64,000 nucleotides of DNA from Limosilactobacillus sp. (GTDB taxonomy: Bacteria > Bacillota > Bacilli > Lactobacillales > Lactobacillaceae): NCBI RefSeq assembly GCF_022651205.1, contig NZ_JALCQI010000001.1, positions 62,001 through 126,000 on the forward strand, read 5' to 3'. Each line of letters starts with the position of its first letter. The first letter of the stretch is position 1. Under the pieces are notes generated by a model. The model saw only the letters and a list, made by a program, of their open reading frames with translations, was not told the DNA's origin and did no database searches. Of this stretch, positions 7,077 to 15,964 are shown in pieces. The translations under genes were made by a program, and so were the position numbers.

Positions 7077-9209
7077 TTACTTATTGTTTCCATCCGGGTT
7101 AGTGATCTTAATCCGGTTAGAATCAGTAGAAGAGTGGTTTTGTTCAGGAGCATCGGTTGTGTAATCGTCAACGGTAGAACGGTTACCATTCTTAGAGAAG
7201 ATACTGGTTGATTTATTTCCCAATTTCTTCTCAATTCGTTTCTCCCGCTTAAGACCGTTAGAGTAGTTATAGTTTGCCGGGTTAACGGCTTTAAAGCCCT
7301 TTGGGTGGTAGAAGCGAAGGAGGTTCTTTTCGTTTAGAGAATCGGAAAGAGATAGTTCGGTATTAACAAATTCGCGATCCTTTTTCAGCCGTTTCTTTTG
7401 CTTTTCCGTTAATTTCGCGATTTTACCAGTCTTATTATCATAAATTGTCCCGCCAATGTTAGAGAAACGCGGTGTAACAAAATCACGATTTCGGAAGGCG
7501 ACTACTTGGTTATGGTGACTTGAGAAAAGATCGGTACCAAATTGAATATACCGCTTTGTACTAATTCCAAGAAGGTGAAGGAGAGTCGGCAGGACGTCAA
7601 CTTCACCGCCATATTGGTGGTAAATTCCACCATGACTACCGGAACCAGGAATGACAAACATTAATGGAACCCGTTGTAACTGACTATTATCAAAGTCCGT
7701 CCAGTCATCAGGATTCCTGTCGAGGGCGGTTGCCAGTGCCTTGTTTTCTGAGTTGGAAATTCCGTAATGGTCACCATAGATCATTACTACAGAGTCCTTA
7801 TCAAGCCCGGTCTTTTGCAAGTAGGCAAAAAACTCAGCTAGTGATTGGTCCAGATAGTGTGCCGTGACAAAGTAATTATCGACCGTTGTGTTTCCAGTAT
7901 TAGTTGTCTGGAAGTTTGGATCCTTATCTTCATCATCCAAACTGTACGGGAAGTGGTTAGTAACGGTGATGAACTTAGTGTAGAACGGTTGTTGGAGATT
8001 CTGCAGGTAGTTAACTGAGTTCTTGAAGAGGAGCTTATCCTTCAATCCGTAACCAGTGGCCTTATCACCAGAGGTATCGTAGTAACTAGCATCGAAGAAG
8101 TATTGGTAACCAAGGTTCTTATAGACGTTATTCCGGTTCCAGAAACTAGCAACGTTACCGTGGAAGACGGCACTAGTGTAGCCAGCTCGTTGGTTAAGGA
8201 TTGCCGGTGCACCTTGGAAAGTATTATCACTTCCTAGAGTAGCAAAGAGCGAACCCTGTGGAAGACCAAATGTACTCGTTTCAAGCATGTTTTCGGCATC
8301 ACTGGTCTTTCCTTGACCGACTTGGTGGAAGAAGTTATCGAACGCGTAGGTATCCTTACCGTGATACAAGGAATTAAGGAAAGGAGTAACCTCCTGACCG
8401 TTAACTTTTTTATCAATTAGGAATTGTTGGAAACTTTCCAAGTGGATAACAATAACGTTGCGTCCCTTAGCGATTCCAAACATCTTTGGATTTGGGGATG
8501 CGTAGTGCTTATCAGTAAATTTTTTGACTTTAAGCAGCTCAGATTTAGTAGCACTTTGGCGCATCTTACTAATATGCTGTGACTTCACAACATCATATCC
8601 AGTAAAAGCATCAATTCCTAAGTACTTAACAATGTATGTCCGATCGAAAGTTCGCGTAAGTAATTGTGGGCGACTCATTTCGGCGAATGAAAGGTTAATA
8701 CCAAAGAGAGTCAGTGACATTGAAGTGAAGGCAAATGCTAATTTACTGCTAATGGCTCGGGGATCGAAGTGAATTTTCCGCATCAGCATTAAAATAATGA
8801 TGATGACAATATCAAGCCAGTAGAAGAGATCGTGAACATTAGTTAGGGCTAAAGAACTACCGCTTAGTCCCTGGTTGACTTTTGAATAACCAGTCATTGT
8901 GGCGATCGTCATAAAGTCAGTAAATTCACGGTAGTAGATCACATTGAGATACAGTAAAAGTGTATTTGCGATGTCTAGTCCCATTAGAACCGGGTAGAAG
9001 AATCGGGCACGTTTGAAATAAAAAGCAATGCTGTAAATCAATGCGGTTACTGGTAGTGGATTAATAAGCAGAATCAGGTACTGAAAGATCCCTTCTGCCC
9101 CTAATTTGAAATCAGTAAAGTAAGCAAATAATGTCTTTAACCAAAAAAGGACTACTAAGAGGGTGAAGAACCCAATCCTAGTGTCCACAAATTTGCTTAG
9201 TTTTTTCAT
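7077..9209 (-). CDS. ltaS: Lipoteichoic acid synthase family protein
   Basis: About 710 residues from ATG 9209 (GAGG 11 bases upstream); the track extends to an unlikely TTG. Five N-terminal membrane segments are followed by an extracellular sulfatase-like domain. The GQGKTSDAENM segment carries the catalytic threonine, and MIYGDHYG and VFHGN are conserved metal and active-site segments. LtaS polymerises glycerol-phosphate from phosphatidylglycerol onto a glycolipid anchor. The protein is longer than S. aureus LtaS (about 646) because of a charged, low-complexity C-terminal tail of about 80 residues (SNGLKREKRIEKK onward). Family firm; synthase versus primase paralogue not settled. Confidence 0.9.
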   Translation of the reverse strand: MKKLSKFVDTRIGFFTLLVVLFWLKTLFAYFTDFKLGAEGIFQYLILLINPLPVTALIYSIAFYFKRARFFYPVLMGLDIANTLLLYLNVIYYREFTDFMTIATMTGYSKVNQGLSGSSLALTNVHDLFYWLDIVIIIILMLMRKIHFDPRAISSKLAFAFTSMSLTLFGINLSFAEMSRPQLLTRTFDRTYIVKYLGIDAFTGYDVVKSQHISKMRQSATKSELLKVKKFTDKHYASPNPKMFGIAKGRNVIVIHLESFQQFLIDKKVNGQEVTPFLNSLYHGKDTYAFDNFFHQVGQGKTSDAENMLETSTFGLPQGSLFATLGSDNTFQGAPAILNQRAGYTSAVFHGNVASFWNRNNVYKNLGYQYFFDASYYDTSGDKATGYGLKDKLLFKNSVNYLQNLQQPFYTKFITVTNHFPYSLDDEDKDPNFQTTNTGNTTVDNYFVTAHYLDQSLAEFFAYLQKTGLDKDSVVMIYGDHYGISNSENKALATALDRNPDDWTDFDNSQLQRVPLMFVIPGSGSHGGIYHQYGGEVDVLPTLLHLLGISTKRYIQFGTDLFSSHHNQVVAFRNRDFVTPRFSNIGGTIYDNKTGKIAKLTEKQKKRLKKDREFVNTELSLSDSLNEKNLLRFYHPKGFKAVNPANYNYSNGLKREKRIEKKLGNKSTSIFSKNGNRSTVDDYTTDAPEQNHSSTDSNRIKITNPDGNNK

Positions 9210-9333
9210 TAGGAATGTTCCTCGCAATCGAGATTTAATAGTTAATCAATGCTAGCAAAACTAGCAAATCAACAGCCATTCTATCATAGATTAGTTGAGA
9301 AACAGTCATATAAGGCTAGATTGTTGCCAAAAT

Positions 9334-9606
9334 TTAATGATTTGCTTTAACTGGAACTGGGGTTGGACCAGCTAACCAGTCATAGTTAAAGATTTTATGA
9401 AGCTTCTTGTTAACCGGAATCCAAATCCCGGCCCGGAGAATATCCTTTAATGAAGCAAGCCTAGTTCGGTCACGACGGTATTCCTTAGTTAACGGAACCG
9501 TCAATAGGTGGCCTTCTTCTGTAACCATAGTGACTTTCTTGCCACTGATGGCGATGATTTTAGCCGCGACAATATTTGGTTGAGAGTCAGTTTCCTTTAA
9601 TTTCAT
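9334..9606 (-). CDS. Small protein of unknown function
   Basis: 90 residues with a good ribosome binding site (GGAAGGGATTATTAATG). I do not recognise the family. The middle part (IVAAKIIAISGKKVTMVTEEGHLLTVPL) alternates like a small beta-barrel or SH3/OB-type fold, and the end YDWLAGPTPVPVKANH is proline-rich. No membrane segment or signal is visible. It lies 125 bases upstream of ltaS on the same strand with no clear terminator between them, so it may be co-transcribed with it. Confidence 0.7.
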   Translation of the reverse strand: MKLKETDSQPNIVAAKIIAISGKKVTMVTEEGHLLTVPLTKEYRRDRTRLASLKDILRAGIWIPVNKKLHKIFNYDWLAGPTPVPVKANH

Positions 9607-9764
9607 TAATAATCCCTTCCTTCAACTTGCTTTAAAGGATAGCGTGAAATTATGAAGAAGATGTGAAAATCAACGTAAGCAAGATCAAAGAATTAGTCAT
9701 TCTTCTAAATCAATAATGAGAGCGCTATAATTAAGAAGGAAAACTGAAGAATGGAGGGTAAAAT

Positions 9765-10418
9765 ATGACAAAATTAAATATTTACCTAGTACGGCATGGT
9801 CAAACATACTACAACATTTACAATAAGCTTCAAGGTTGGAGCAACTCGCCATTAACCGAAAAAGGTAAGCAAAATGCTAAGGATGCCGGAGAACGGTTAA
9901 AAGATATCCATTTTGACGCGGCATTTTGTAGTGACACGACGCGGGCAATGGAAACGATCCAGACGATTCTTGATATGAACCAGTCCGATTCCGTTGATAA
10001 ACCAGTAGTTGCACCATACTTCCGGGAAGAATTTTACGGCTCCTACGAAGGAACAAACATGGATCTTGCCTGGTATAATGCCGGGGCACCTCATGGTTAC
10101 AAAAACTTTAAGGAAATCGTTTTGGCAACCTCAATCGGTCAGGCCAAAGACTGGTTAAAAGATGCCGATCCGTTCCATGATGCAGAAAATAATCAAGAAT
10201 ATTGGCAACGGATGGATAAGGGAATTCAATTAATCCGTGATGCCGATTTACCTGATGGTGCTAATGTCCTATGGGTAAGTCACGGTAACACCCTGTTAAG
10301 CCTTGTCGAACGTTTTGGTGGCGGTAAATACGACGTCACCGTCCGTCCTAAAAACGGCAGTCTCACCACCGCCACCCTCACCGACCATGATTTGAGGATA
10401 GAGGAATATGATAAGTAG
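9765..10418 (+). CDS. Histidine phosphatase (phosphoglycerate mutase-like) protein
   Basis: 217 residues. LVRHGQTYYN near the N-terminus is the RHG motif with the phosphorylated histidine. SDTTRAMET supplies the second arginine region, FREEFYGSYEG the acid, and WVSHGNTL the second catalytic histidine. The family includes cofactor-dependent phosphoglycerate mutases and broad phosphatases. The sequence lacks the long insertions of true GpmA, so a phosphatase role is more likely. ATG 9765 follows GGAGGG, and a TATAAT lies at 9726. The last 60 bases are C-rich and then switch to TTTGAGGATAGAGGAATATG before the stop, where a hairpin element begins. Confidence 0.88.
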   Translation: MTKLNIYLVRHGQTYYNIYNKLQGWSNSPLTEKGKQNAKDAGERLKDIHFDAAFCSDTTRAMETIQTILDMNQSDSVDKPVVAPYFREEFYGSYEGTNMDLAWYNAGAPHGYKNFKEIVLATSIGQAKDWLKDADPFHDAENNQEYWQRMDKGIQLIRDADLPDGANVLWVSHGNTLLSLVERFGGGKYDVTVRPKNGSLTTATLTDHDLRIEEYDK

Positions 10419-10551
10419 AGTGCGAAGCCGTTAAAACCTTCCGGTGGCTAACGATTTCTCCACCGAACGGCGTTTTGCCGTCGGAGGTGGAGGTCGTTAG
10501 CTCGAGGAAGGTTAGGCTGAGCACGTTTACGCTATGTTGCATTAGAAGGAA
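10419..10551 (+). repeat. Full 3'-UTR hairpin element, type 1
   Basis: It starts at the base after the TAG stop (AGTGCGAAGCC). It shares almost every base with the copy at 806, including the nested arms AACCTTCC/GGAAGGTT, GCTAACGA/TCGTTAGC and CTCCACC/GGTGGAG, and ends with CGCTATGTTGCATTAGAAG. Confidence 0.87.
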
Positions 10552-10795
10552 ACTCGGGCGAAGCGCAGTAGCTGAGTGGCTTTTGTCATCAACAAGTTGA
10601 TAACAAAAAACCTACTCATCCTTGCGTGGGTTCACAGACGAAATTGATAGATCAATTTCTGGTTCACTCCAACGTTTATGCTCTGTTACCTAGGAGTTTG
10701 TTAGCTTTAGCAAGTCCCTGGCGAGCAGATCTTTACTATATAACAGTAGGACCTTAGCCCGCGGAAGGCTTAGTTAATTTGCAGTAGACCATCTT
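10552..10795 (+). repeat. Degenerate downstream fragments of hairpin elements
   Basis: This stretch has no gene. It holds successive pieces that match right arms and tails of the family. One is GTTAGCTTTAGCAAGTCCCTGGCGAGCAGATC plus ACTATATAACAGTAG (type 2 right arm and tail). Others are the tail-like TTTATGCTCTGTTACCTAG and AATTTGCAGTAG. Two local palindromes sit between them (TCATCAACAAGTTGATAA, AATTGATAGATCAATT). Left arms are missing. Confidence 0.6.
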
Positions 10796-10798
10796 CAA

Positions 10799-10850
10799 AC
10801 AACTCCAGCATTCAACGATTCTTGAATACCGGAGCTTTGTTTTAACTTGG
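10799..10850 (+). terminator. Probable terminator after the phosphatase/repeat region
   Basis: ACTCCAGCATTCAA pairs imperfectly with TTGAATACCGGAG and is followed by CTTTGTTTT. It ends any transcript running through the repeat cluster before the permease promoter. Confidence 0.65.
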
Positions 10851-10868
10851 TAAGATTAAAATTACCGT

Positions 10869-10921
10869 TTGAAACCACAACTTACTCCTGCTATAATTTG
10901 CTTAATTAATAAATATTCATT
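10869..10921 (+). promoter_or_regulatory. Promoter and possible ARG box for the first permease/aminotransferase operon
   Basis: TTGAAA (10869) and TATAAT (10892) are separated by 17 bases. TTAATAAATATTCA just downstream (10906-10919) differs by one base from the ARG-box core TGAATWWWWATTCA. A second half-like TGAATAATAAAATT follows at about 10926. The promoter is likely; the ArgR link is tentative. Confidence 0.5.
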
Positions 10922-10977
10922 TTTGTGAATAATAAAATTTAGCACTTGTTTATGGATAAAGATCGGAGTTAATGCCT

Positions 10978-12399
10978 ATGGAAAATAAAAAAGGAATTAA
11001 TACAACCGAACTGACGCTATTAATCGTTGGTTCTACAATCGGTTCTGGAGTTTTTGGAATTACAAGTGATTTGGCAACGGCTGCGGCACCTGGCCCAGCG
11101 ATTCTCGCGTGGATTATTGTTGGAATTGGTGTCTTAACCTTAGTCCTATCATTAAATAATCTCTCCCAAAAGCGACCAGAACTTGATTCGGGTATTTTTA
11201 GTTACGCTGGAGCTGCTTTTGGGCCGCTTGGCGAATTCATTTCTGGGTGGGCGTATTGGCTGTCTGCCTGGTTAGGAAACATTGCGTTCGCTACCATTAC
11301 AATGAGTGCTTTAGGAACCTTTTTCCCACAAGTATTTAAGAACGGGCAGAACTTAATTTCAATTATTGTTGCAATTATTTTGACATGGATTCTGACATTC
11401 TTAGTTAACCGGGGGATTGAATCGGCAGCCTTTATCAATTCGATTGGGACTGTCTGCAAGATTATTCCATTAGTTGTTTTCGTTATTTGTGTTGTTTTAG
11501 CTTTTAAAGCACGAATGTTTACCGCAGATTTTTGGGGAAACGTTGCTCAGAATGCTCATGGCCTAAAGCAAACGTCGCTATTTACTCAGGTTCGTTCATC
11601 AATTATTGTCATGATGTGGCTCTTTGTCGGGGTTGAAGGGGCATCGGTTCTTTCAAGTCGGGCACGGACGCGGACGGATGCTGAAAAAGCGTCAATCCTT
11701 GGCCTTGCTAGTCTGCTAACTATTTATATTATTGTTTCGATTTTGCCTTATGGTGTTATGTCTCGAGCACAATTAGCTGCTGGTGGGCAGCCAGCCCTTG
11801 GTGCAATCATGCAACACCTGGTTGGCAATTGGGGCGCTGCGCTGATTAGTATTGGCTTAATTATTTCAGTGCTAGTTTCATGGTTATCATGGACAATGCT
11901 CCCAGCCGAATCGTTAATGTTAATGGCTGAGGACCAGACATTACCGACATCATGGGGAAAACTGAATAGTAAGAAAGCACCAACCCGGGCATTAGTAATT
12001 ACTGGGATCCTTCAGTCAATTTTCCTTTTCTCATTATTATTCACAGATTATGCGTATAATTTTGCATATACCTTATGTACAGCCGCAATTCTGATTTGTT
12101 ACTTCTTGGTTGGGGTTTATCAAATGGAATATAGCGGTCAAAACAAGGAATGGGGTCAGTTCATTATCGGGTTAGTCGCAACCCTCTTTGAATTAATGGC
12201 AATGATCCTTTCAGGTTGGAAGCAGGTCATGGTAGTTTCGGTTGGTTTCATTCCGGGGTTCATTTTTTACCTGCAAGCATGTAAAGAATTCAAGCATGTT
12301 GTTACCACAAGAGAAAAGGTTGTAATGGCTATAATTGTTATTTTTGCGGTAGTTTCACTAGTTCTAATCGGTAACGGTACCATTTCGATTAATAATTAG
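10978..12399 (+). CDS. APC-family amino acid permease/antiporter, paralogue 1
   Basis: 473 residues with about 12 membrane segments. The start region IVGSTIGSGVFGI is the APC glycine-rich motif in helix 1. It resembles the basic amino acid/polyamine antiporters (ArcD, LysP-like exchangers). The track start at 10972 sits too close to the CGGAG; ATG 10978 gives good spacing. The aminotransferase gene follows after 13 bases. A very similar permease is encoded at 24065 on the other strand, also next to an aminotransferase. The likely job is exchange of an amino acid for its product; arginine, ornithine or lysine are guesses from family and context. Confidence 0.85.
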   Translation: MENKKGINTTELTLLIVGSTIGSGVFGITSDLATAAAPGPAILAWIIVGIGVLTLVLSLNNLSQKRPELDSGIFSYAGAAFGPLGEFISGWAYWLSAWLGNIAFATITMSALGTFFPQVFKNGQNLISIIVAIILTWILTFLVNRGIESAAFINSIGTVCKIIPLVVFVICVVLAFKARMFTADFWGNVAQNAHGLKQTSLFTQVRSSIIVMMWLFVGVEGASVLSSRARTRTDAEKASILGLASLLTIYIIVSILPYGVMSRAQLAAGGQPALGAIMQHLVGNWGAALISIGLIISVLVSWLSWTMLPAESLMLMAEDQTLPTSWGKLNSKKAPTRALVITGILQSIFLFSLLFTDYAYNFAYTLCTAAILICYFLVGVYQMEYSGQNKEWGQFIIGLVATLFELMAMILSGWKQVMVVSVGFIPGFIFYLQACKEFKHVVTTREKVVMAIIVIFAVVSLVLIGNGTISINN

Positions 12400-12412
12400 G
12401 AGGTTATTACTT

Positions 12413-13537
12413 ATGGTTGAAATTGCTCCATTCGGCGTTGAAGCGTGGTTAAACAAGTGGGAAAAGAGTGCCACTTATGATATCTCACAAAGTACGATCG
12501 CTTCACTGACGATGCATGAAGTTTTGAATCTTGACGGCAATAATGGTCAAGAATTCTATGAAATGTTAGACAAACAAAAGATGAATTATGGCTGGATTGA
12601 AGGATCGCCGGAATTTAAGCAGGAAGTTGCAAAGTTGTACAAGCACGTTGCACCGGAGAATATTTTACAAACCAACGGGGCAACCGGAGCAAATATTTTA
12701 GCGCTTTACAGTTTGATTCAACCCGGTGATCATGTGATTGCAGAATACCCATCATATCAACAGCTATACGATATTCCGAAGTCGCTAGGGGCAGAAGTTG
12801 ATTTTTGGCATATTCATGAAGAAGATAACTGGTATCCCGACATTGAGGAATTGAAGAAGCTAATCCGTCCTGATACCAAGATGATCTGTTTGAATAACGC
12901 TAATAACCCAACCGGGACGATCCTGGATGAAGAATTTTTGAAGCAAGTTGTTGAAATTGCTAAGTCAGTTGGTGCATACATCTTAGTAGATGAGGTTTAT
13001 TTACCTTTAGATGATCCTTCAAAGTTCACTTCGATTATTGATCTTTATGATAAAGGAATTGCGACAAATTCATTATCAAAGACATATTCAGTACCGGGTA
13101 TTCGAATTGGCTGGACCGCAACTAATAGTGAATTAGCGGATCTCTTCCGGAAATTTCGTGATTACACGATGATTTGTGGTGGTGTCTTTAATGATATGCT
13201 TGCAACGTACGTCCTTCGTCACCGTGATCAGGTATTAGCGCGGAACCGCAAATTGGTACTTGGCAATTTGAAGATCTATCAAGATTGGGTTGAACATGAA
13301 GATCGTGTTTCTGTGGTAATGCCTCAAGCAGTCTCAACTTCATTCCCGAAGTTAGATATTTCTGGTGATATTCATACCTTCTGTGAAAATCTCCTGAAAA
13401 AAGAAGGCGTCCTCCTCGTTCCCGGTGATGCTTTCGATACTCCTAAACACGTCCGTCTTGGCTACTGTGCACCAGAAAAGACCTTACGAGAAGGATTAAA
13501 GCGACTTTCTAAATATTTGAAAGAATGTGAGTCGTGA
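12413..13537 (+). CDS. Class I/II PLP aminotransferase, paralogue 1
   Basis: 374 residues, fold-type I. NNANNPTG binds the cofactor phosphate region, VDEVYLPL holds the PLP-contacting Asp and Tyr, and NSLSKTYSVPGIRIGW carries the Schiff-base lysine. It belongs to the COG0436-like group that contains capreomycidine-synthase-like and uncharacterised aminotransferases. The start ATG follows TAGGAGG, which overlaps the permease stop. The substrate is unknown; transport coupling suggests an amino acid carried by the upstream permease. The end of the gene has C-rich wobble codons (GGCGTCCTCCTCGTTCCCG), and a tail remnant of the hairpin family directly follows the TGA. Confidence 0.85.
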   Translation: MVEIAPFGVEAWLNKWEKSATYDISQSTIASLTMHEVLNLDGNNGQEFYEMLDKQKMNYGWIEGSPEFKQEVAKLYKHVAPENILQTNGATGANILALYSLIQPGDHVIAEYPSYQQLYDIPKSLGAEVDFWHIHEEDNWYPDIEELKKLIRPDTKMICLNNANNPTGTILDEEFLKQVVEIAKSVGAYILVDEVYLPLDDPSKFTSIIDLYDKGIATNSLSKTYSVPGIRIGWTATNSELADLFRKFRDYTMICGGVFNDMLATYVLRHRDQVLARNRKLVLGNLKIYQDWVEHEDRVSVVMPQAVSTSFPKLDISGDIHTFCENLLKKEGVLLVPGDAFDTPKHVRLGYCAPEKTLREGLKRLSKYLKECES

Positions 13538-13567
13538 CGAGTAGATCTCAGCCATGTTGCCTAGAAC
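13538..13567 (+). repeat. Tail-only remnant of the hairpin element family
   Basis: CGAGTAGATCTCAGCCATGTTGCCTAGAAC directly after the stop matches the end of type 2 elements (GCGAGCAGATCTCGGCTATATTGCAGTAGAA). Both arms are gone. Confidence 0.65.
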
Positions 13568-13582
13568 TACCAATATCAATAC

Positions 13583-13630
13583 AGTAAAAAAACGATCAAG
13601 AGATTAACTATCTTTTGATCGTTTTTTACT
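13583..13630. terminator. Bidirectional terminator
   Basis: AGTAAAAAAACGATCAA pairs with TTGATCGTTTTTTACT around a 15-nt loop, with A and T runs on the two sides. It separates the aminotransferase from the convergent response regulator gene. Confidence 0.9.
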
Positions 13631-14467
13631 CTAATTAACCGAATCAGCATCCGCCAACCCGTCAAGAAAACGCTGAAGGTTAACCCGACCGCCTGACTTT
13701 TGCTTATTTTGCTGATAAAGCATTTCACCGTGAACGTTCTCGTAACCAAAAAGAGAATTAGCAAGATCAGAGAGTTGTTCGTCATACGGATTATCAATGA
13801 GACGATTAGCGGTGTTTGCTAGGCCAACTTTAATTGCCCGTCTGATCCGTTGCTCTACCACTTTCTTCTGGTGTTCGGTGAGCCCTAATAGCTCGTTGAG
13901 GTTCAAGTTCCGGTAATTAGTCCCGTGACTTCTCATTAGAGGAATAATCTGCAGGATATCAGTTGCTCCCTTTTCTGAAGCCATCCCCAAATACTTCAGT
14001 GTTGCACTTGCCTGATCTGCTGGTGATGTTTGTTGCGGAGAGGTGGCTTGGTGGTTAAAATTGTTAATCATTTGTGAAATTGAAGATAGTTGGGAAGCCA
14101 TCTGCATGTTTTGCTCAACTTTCTCCAAAACGGCTTTAACCTCGATTAAGTTGATTGGCTTATTGATGAAAAATTCGATTCCTGCTTGGTAAGCCTTGGC
14201 ACGCATCTCACTATCCTGAACTTTGGAAATCATTACAAAACGAGTATTTGGCTTAATCTTTTTAACCTGCTTAACAAGCTCGATTCCAGAAAGCTCGGGC
14301 ATCAAAAGGTCAACTAAAACGATGTCGACATCGCGGACTAATAGTTCCTTTAGCGCAGCCGGAGAATGATCGTTCATCCCAACCACTTCATCATTAAAAT
14401 TCTGTTCAATGATGTTTTGTAAAACATAGAGAATCGACTGGTCATCGTCAATAATATAATATTTCAT
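13631..14467 (-). CDS. Response regulator, GlnL/YcbB type
   Basis: 278 residues. Residues 1-120 form a CheY-like receiver with DDD acidic residues near the start (IDDDQS), the phospho-acceptor in VDLLMPE (about Asp54) and the conserved lysine in FINKPI. The C-terminal half has no standard OmpR or LuxR helix and resembles the YcbB DNA-binding domain (GATDILQIIPLMRSHGTNYRN). In B. subtilis GlnL with GlnK activates glutamine use. The start has GGAGAATAATACG upstream, inside the end of the kinase gene four bases away. Likely targets are the divergent YfcC transporter gene and possibly the neighbouring aminotransferase unit. Confidence 0.83.
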   Translation of the reverse strand: MKYYIIDDDQSILYVLQNIIEQNFNDEVVGMNDHSPAALKELLVRDVDIVLVDLLMPELSGIELVKQVKKIKPNTRFVMISKVQDSEMRAKAYQAGIEFFINKPINLIEVKAVLEKVEQNMQMASQLSSISQMINNFNHQATSPQQTSPADQASATLKYLGMASEKGATDILQIIPLMRSHGTNYRNLNLNELLGLTEHQKKVVEQRIRRAIKVGLANTANRLIDNPYDEQLSDLANSLFGYENVHGEMLYQQNKQKSGGRVNLQRFLDGLADADSVN

Positions 14468-14471
14468 CGTA

Positions 14472-15764
14472 TTATTCTCCTTCCATAGTTAACTTTTGTC
14501 GATTGAGATTAACGAAAAAGGTTGTACCGACACCGACTGTTGAATCAACCGAAATCTGACCACCAAATTGTTCATGAACGATTGTTTGGACGTTTGAAAG
14601 ACCAATCCCACGGTAAATATCGCCAGACGCATCAAACTTAGTGGAAAAGCCAGACTTAAAGATCAATGGTAAGAGGTTCTTGGGGATCCCGTTGCCATTA
14701 TCCGTTACGGAAAGATAAACCCGTTTTTGGTCTTCCCGAACCTTGATTAAAAGCTCACCATTCCGTCGATTGCCAATTGCATCGATCCCATTAATGATTA
14801 GATTAGAAAGAATGGTCACCAAGTAATAATGCTGCGGAACCTTAATATCCACGTGGTTCTGGATTACTAGGTTAATGTGAGCCCCTTTCTCGCGGATGAT
14901 CATTTGTGAATAGCTAGTGACGATCTTTAAAATATCCTTCATTGGCATTGGCTCGTTGTTGCGGTCATCAAAATAATCGCCGAGTCCCTTAATAACGTTT
15001 TGGTATGAATGCTTAATTTCATGAACATTCTGGGCGATTTGGTAGGCCATCTTTTGTTCTTCTGGTCGGTGCTCAGCCGCTAATCGTTCATTGAGTTGGT
15101 AAGCATTTTTTGTTACTTGTTCAATCTCACCAATCGTTTTTCGCATAAAGTAAACTTCACTTTTAACCGCCGAAGCGACCCAGATAAAGTGGTAATATTG
15201 TCGTTCATGACTTTCACTTTTGACTGTTAATAGTTGGAAATAGTGAAGGATGAAGGAGAGAATAAAAGCAATTGTCGCTCGGGCCAGAGCGAGAAGAAAG
15301 AGAACCTGCAAGAGTTGTTGTGAGAACAGGTGAAAGTGATTTAAAAAGGCAATTTCGGCAAGGTTTGATAAATAATCACAAATAATAATCGTAAAGTAAA
15401 AGGCAACGTTATTCTGAAAAGTTCGCAACCAATAAAGTAAGTAGTAAATTAACGAATAACAAACAAAGAAAATAATATCAGCAATGGTATAGGTTAAAAT
15501 GTTTTCCGCAGTTGCTCCTTGGGTTACCAATAATGTAAAACCGCGGAAAACCGGTGAAGCAATCGCAATTGCTAAACCAATTTGGAGTGGGTTGAGGTCT
15601 TGGTTAAAGTAAAGAAAGAGGGGAAGGATGAATGCTGAAAGAGCAATGATATTTCCCGGGACAAATGCACTGACCTCAATTTGTGATGAGAGAGCAACGA
15701 TAATGGCGGCAATGATGATTCGCTGATATTTACGGTAGCGGAGGAGGTTGAGATTCCTTAACAT
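14472..15764 (-). CDS. Sensor histidine kinase, GlnK/YcbA-like
   Basis: 430 residues. About six N-terminal membrane segments (residues 10-190) come first. A dimerisation helix follows with the phosphorylated histidine in VHEIKHSYQN (about residue 246), and then a GHKL ATPase domain. The ATPase shows ILSNLIINGIDAI (N box), VTDNGNGIP (G1) and GIGLSNVQTIV (G2). The helical membrane input resembles sensors that respond to transported or cytosolic ligands, with no large extracellular domain. AAGGAG precedes the ATG. The response regulator gene follows by four bases. The signal is not known; glutamine or another amino acid is an inference from GlnKL. Confidence 0.85.
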   Translation of the reverse strand: MLRNLNLLRYRKYQRIIIAAIIVALSSQIEVSAFVPGNIIALSAFILPLFLYFNQDLNPLQIGLAIAIASPVFRGFTLLVTQGATAENILTYTIADIIFFVCYSLIYYLLYWLRTFQNNVAFYFTIIICDYLSNLAEIAFLNHFHLFSQQLLQVLFLLALARATIAFILSFILHYFQLLTVKSESHERQYYHFIWVASAVKSEVYFMRKTIGEIEQVTKNAYQLNERLAAEHRPEEQKMAYQIAQNVHEIKHSYQNVIKGLGDYFDDRNNEPMPMKDILKIVTSYSQMIIREKGAHINLVIQNHVDIKVPQHYYLVTILSNLIINGIDAIGNRRNGELLIKVREDQKRVYLSVTDNGNGIPKNLLPLIFKSGFSTKFDASGDIYRGIGLSNVQTIVHEQFGGQISVDSTVGVGTTFFVNLNRQKLTMEGE

Positions 15765-15816
15765 GTGAACTCCTTAATTTAGCACTGATGAAATATGATT
15801 ATTTTTGAATATTTAC

Positions 15817-15828
15817 GTAAGCGCTTAC
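15817..15828. promoter_or_regulatory. Perfect palindrome, possible cre site, between kinase and yfcC
   Basis: GTAAGCGCTTAC is a 12-bp palindrome that fits the CcpA cre core except for the outermost T/A bases. It lies in the 200-bp divergent region. A LacI-family or GlnL site are alternatives. Confidence 0.45.
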
Positions 15829-15964
15829 TAGAATAACGTGTGTAATCGGTTAATTAATAAATTAGAATTAGCCTAATTAGTTATTATTATACACTTATCA
15901 ATCGGCAACCATATACGAGGATCACCGGTTGATAGAGCAATTATTTTTAGTGAGGAGTAAGGTT

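Noticed and set aside
15651-15666. TATTTCCCGGGACAAA as a fourth Noc site
   Set aside because: Right half diverges from the consensus; not counted as exact.
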